Shown in pieces: positions 61,501 through 64,000 of a DNA stretch of 64,000 nucleotides. Position 1 is the stretch's first letter. Every line of letters begins with the position of its first letter. The stretch is from Streptomyces cinnabarinus (GTDB lineage: Bacteria > Actinomycetota > Actinomycetes > Streptomycetales > Streptomycetaceae): contig NZ_CP114413.1 of the NCBI RefSeq assembly GCF_027270315.1, forward strand, positions 2,480,001 to 2,544,000, read 5' to 3'. The position numbers and the translations under genes were made by a program. The notes beneath the pieces were generated by a model, which was not told the DNA's origin, made no database searches, and was given only the letters and a program-made list of their open reading frames with translations.

Positions 61501-63156
61501 TCATCCCTGGGTCTGCTGGATAGCTTCGCGAAGCACCTGGCGGTCGTCGAAGGGACGCACCACCCCGGCGATGTCCTGCCCCTGCTCGTGGCCCTTGCCC
61601 GCGACCAGCACGGTGTCCCCGGGCCGTGCCCGGGCGACGGCGGCGGCGATCGCGGCGGCCCGGTCCTCGAAGACCTGGACCTCACCGCGCTCGTGCTGGG
61701 GCACCGAGGCCGCGCCCTGGAGCATGGCCGCGAGGATCGCGAGGGGGTCCTCGGAGCGGGGGTTGTCGGAGGTCAGTACGGCCGTGTCGGCGAGCCGGGC
61801 CGCGGCGGCGCCCATCGGCGCCCGCTTGGTCGTGTCCCGGTCGCCGCCGCAGCCGAGCACGATGTGCAGCTTGCCCTCGGTGACCTTGCGCAGGGCGCGC
61901 AGAACCGATTCGACGGCGTCGGTCTTGTGGGCGTAGTCCACGACCGCGAGATAGGGCTGGCCCGCGTCCACCCGCTCCAGCCGGCCGGGCACCCCGGGAA
62001 CGGCGGCGATGCCGTCGGCGGCTTGCTGCGGGTCGAGGCCCGCGACGGCCAGGGCGACGATCGAGGCGAGGGTGTTGGCCACGTTGAACGGTCCGGCCAG
62101 CGGCGAGCGGGCGCTGATCCGCTCGCCCTTGGGGCCGATGACGGTGAACGCCGAGTCCATGGGCCCCACCTGGACGTCCTCGGCGCGCCAGTCGGCGTCG
62201 GGGTGGCCCTCGGCGGAGAAGGTGACCACGGGGACCGTGGCCTCCTTGGTGAGCCTGCGGCCGTACTCGTCATCGAGGTTGACCACGCCGAGCCTGCTGC
62301 GTTCCGGCGTGAACAGCTGCGCCTTGGCCCGGAAGTAGTCCTCCATGTCGGAGTGGAACTCCATGTGTTCCGGGCTGAGGTTGTTGAAGACGGCGATGTC
62401 GAAGACGCAGCCGTCGACCCGGCCGAGGACCAGCGCGTGGCTGGAGACCTCCATGGCGACCGCCTCGACCCCGCGCTCGCGCATGACGGCGAACAGGGCC
62501 TGGAGGTCGGTGGCCTCGGGCGTGGTGCGCTCGGACTTGATGCGCTCGTCGCCGATGCGCATCTCGACCGTGCCGATCAGTCCGGTGGACCGGACCGTCT
62601 TCAGGCCGCCCTCGACGAGATAGGCGGTGGTGGTCTTGCCGGAGGTTCCGGTGATCCCGATCTGGAGCAGATCGCGGCCGGGGTGACCGTAGATCGTGGC
62701 CGCCAGTTCGCCCATCTGCCCGCGCGGATCGTCCACCACCAGCACGGGCAGGCCCGTGGCGGCGGCGCGTTCGGCGCCGGTCGGGTCGGTCAGTACGGCG
62801 ACCGCGCCGAGGCCCGCGGCCTGGGTGACGAAGTCGGCGCCGTGCAGCCGGGCACCGGGCAGGGCGGCGTACAGGTCGCCGGGGCGGACGGCGCGCGAGT
62901 CATGGGTGATGCCCGTGACCTCCGCGTCCTGGCCCGGCCGTGCGGCACCCAGCTGGTCGGCGAGCTCCGCGAGGGGTGTGGCGGAGACCTGGACCGGCCG
63001 GGGCGGCCCGGGATATGTCACGGGTGCGCCCTTCTGGGTGGTTTGGGACTGATCAGCGTGTGGCACGGCGGTGAGCGTACCGGGCGCACCCGCCTCGGAG
63101 CGAAGCGAGGCGGCGGACGGTCCGTGGTTCCGGGGATCAGGGGTGATCGTTGTCAC
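61501..63156 (-). CDS. murE: UDP-MurNAc-L-Ala-D-Glu:diaminopimelate ligase
   Basis: 551 aa. ATP loop GITGTSGKTTTAYLVEGG near residue 165 and the diaminopimelate-recognition DNPRSEDP near residue 460 identify a DAP-adding enzyme (Streptomyces walls contain LL-DAP). The N-terminal 50 residues are an actinobacterial extension rich in Pro/Gln. GTG at 63156 with AGGAACCACCTC before it. Confidence 0.96.
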   Translation of the reverse strand: MTTITPDPRNHGPSAASLRSEAGAPGTLTAVPHADQSQTTQKGAPVTYPGPPRPVQVSATPLAELADQLGAARPGQDAEVTGITHDSRAVRPGDLYAALPGARLHGADFVTQAAGLGAVAVLTDPTGAERAAATGLPVLVVDDPRGQMGELAATIYGHPGRDLLQIGITGTSGKTTTAYLVEGGLKTVRSTGLIGTVEMRIGDERIKSERTTPEATDLQALFAVMRERGVEAVAMEVSSHALVLGRVDGCVFDIAVFNNLSPEHMEFHSDMEDYFRAKAQLFTPERSRLGVVNLDDEYGRRLTKEATVPVVTFSAEGHPDADWRAEDVQVGPMDSAFTVIGPKGERISARSPLAGPFNVANTLASIVALAVAGLDPQQAADGIAAVPGVPGRLERVDAGQPYLAVVDYAHKTDAVESVLRALRKVTEGKLHIVLGCGGDRDTTKRAPMGAAAARLADTAVLTSDNPRSEDPLAILAAMLQGAASVPQHERGEVQVFEDRAAAIAAAVARARPGDTVLVAGKGHEQGQDIAGVVRPFDDRQVLREAIQQTQG

Positions 63157-63184
63157 GAGGTGGTTCCTGGCTGCTCGGTACTGA

Positions 63185-64000
63185 TCAGGGTGTGAAGGTG
63201 ACCGGGAGGTTGGCGGCCGCGGCCCCGGTCGGCGGGACCTGGAGGGTCTTCAGGGCGAACTCCATGACCTTCTTGTAGACGGGCCCGCAGATCTGGCCGC
63301 CGAAGTAGCTGCCCTTGGTGGCGTTCTGGATGGCGCAGTAGACGGTGACCCGGGGCTGGTCGGCGGGCGCGAACCCGGCGAACGAGGAGGTGTAGCCGCG
63401 GTACTTGCCGGTGGCCGGATCCACGCGGTTGGCCGTACCGGTCTTGCCCGCGACCCGGTAGCCGGGGATACGCGCCTTGGTGCCGGTGCCCTCCCTGTCG
63501 TCCACCACCGACTCCAGCATCTTGGCGAGGGTCTTCGCCGTCCCGGCGCTCACGACCCGTGTCTTACCTGGCTTCTCGGCGGGGGTGAAGCGTCCGTCGG
63601 GCCCCTTGGTGCCGCGGACGAGGGTGGGGTCCACGCGGACGCCGCCGTTGGCGATCGTCGAGTAGACGGAGGCGGCCTGCATCGCGTTGATGGAGACGCC
63701 CTGGCCGAAAGGAATCGTGTACTGCTGCGAGGTCGACCACTCCTCGGGCGGCGCGAGGATGCCCTTGGTCTCGCCGGGGAAGTCGAGACCGGTGTGGCTG
63801 CCGAGGCCGAACTTGCGCAGGTAGGAGTAGAGGACCTTGTTGGCCTCCTGCTGCGTCTCGCCGAGCTGTCCGGTGGCCAGGATGGTGCCGATGTTGCTGG
63901 ACTTGGCGAGCACGCCGTTGAGCGTGAGGTACCAGGTGGGGTGATCGATGTCGTCCCGGAAGAGCCGGTCGCCGCGGTGCAGCCGGTTGGGCACCACGAC
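63185..64000 (-). CDS. ftsI: septal penicillin-binding protein FtsI (C-terminal part, cut by window edge)
   Basis: The last 271 codons, stop at 63185, run off the right edge. The transpeptidase motifs SxN (AKSSNIGT) and KTG (VAGKTGTANRVD) are present; the active-site SxxK and N-terminus lie outside. It is the divisome transpeptidase that pairs with FtsW. It lies 28 bases upstream of murE, in the same transcript. Confidence 0.93.
   Translation of the reverse strand, partial: VVVPNRLHRGDRLFRDDIDHPTWYLTLNGVLAKSSNIGTILATGQLGETQQEANKVLYSYLRKFGLGSHTGLDFPGETKGILAPPEEWSTSQQYTIPFGQGVSINAMQAASVYSTIANGGVRVDPTLVRGTKGPDGRFTPAEKPGKTRVVSAGTAKTLAKMLESVVDDREGTGTKARIPGYRVAGKTGTANRVDPATGKYRGYTSSFAGFAPADQPRVTVYCAIQNATKGSYFGGQICGPVYKKVMEFALKTLQVPPTGAAAANLPVTFTP

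Overview
The window is a stretch of Streptomyces core chromosome. The DNA is very GC-rich with strong third-position GC bias and frequent GTG starts. Gene order and protein sequences match, from memory, the trp/his/dnaE/ileS/dcw region of Streptomyces coelicolor (about SCO2030-SCO2090). I see no phage genes, insertion sequences, CRISPR arrays, tRNAs or rRNAs. The left-hand catabolic operon is the most accessory-like part.

Layout. Bases 1-3042 (+): a four-gene, start/stop-overlapping operon of an ADP-ribosylglycohydrolase-like protein (C-terminus only), a PfkB/ribokinase-type sugar kinase, a class III CoA-transferase and a CitE-type lyase, closed by a perfect hairpin. Bases 3116-11857 (-): lgt, a secreted DsbA-like protein, and the trp genes in transcription order hisI-trpE-(membrane protein)-(HGxxPAAW protein)-(DUF2752)-trpC-trpM-trpB-trpA. 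Bases 11941-14444: a TIGR03085 protein, and an MFS exporter with its ArsR-type regulator, which is preceded by a long palindromic operator. Bases 14563-20294 (-): the tightly coupled operon hisD-hisC-hisB-(54-aa membrane protein)-hisH-hisA/priA-ridA-hisF.

Bases 20466-28927: poorly characterised genes (a predicted repeat-rich membrane protein, a Lon N-terminal-domain protein, YbaK, a DUF2567-like protein, an ABC-2 exporter, a NYN-domain protein and a 54-aa basic protein). Bases 29019-32558 (-): dnaE. Bases 32729-44204: a DUF2252 protein, a second DsbA-like protein, PhoD, an M43 protease, a dienelactone-hydrolase-like protein, MscS, a CPA1 antiporter, a GNAT protein, rluD and lspA. Bases 44266-48766: a DksA-type protein with a histone-H1-like tail, then ileS behind an isoleucine T-box. 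Bases 48925-64000 (-): the division and cell-wall cluster divIVA-ylmG-sepF-ylmE-ylmD-ftsZ-ftsQ-murG-ftsW-murD-mraY-murF-murE-ftsI, with ftsI cut by the window edge.

How it works together: the his and trp genes are interleaved, hisA is expected to be the dual-function PriA, and no trpF is present. The dcw genes make lipid II and the septum; SepF, YlmG and DivIVA organise FtsZ and polar growth. Points that deserve a second look are the swapped GxHH signature in IleRS, the TrpM C-terminus lying inside a dispersed repeat, an easily missed coupled small ORF in the his operon, the palindrome in front of the ArsR/MFS pair, and the motif-rich ftsZ upstream region. I found no clear new defence or biosynthetic system.
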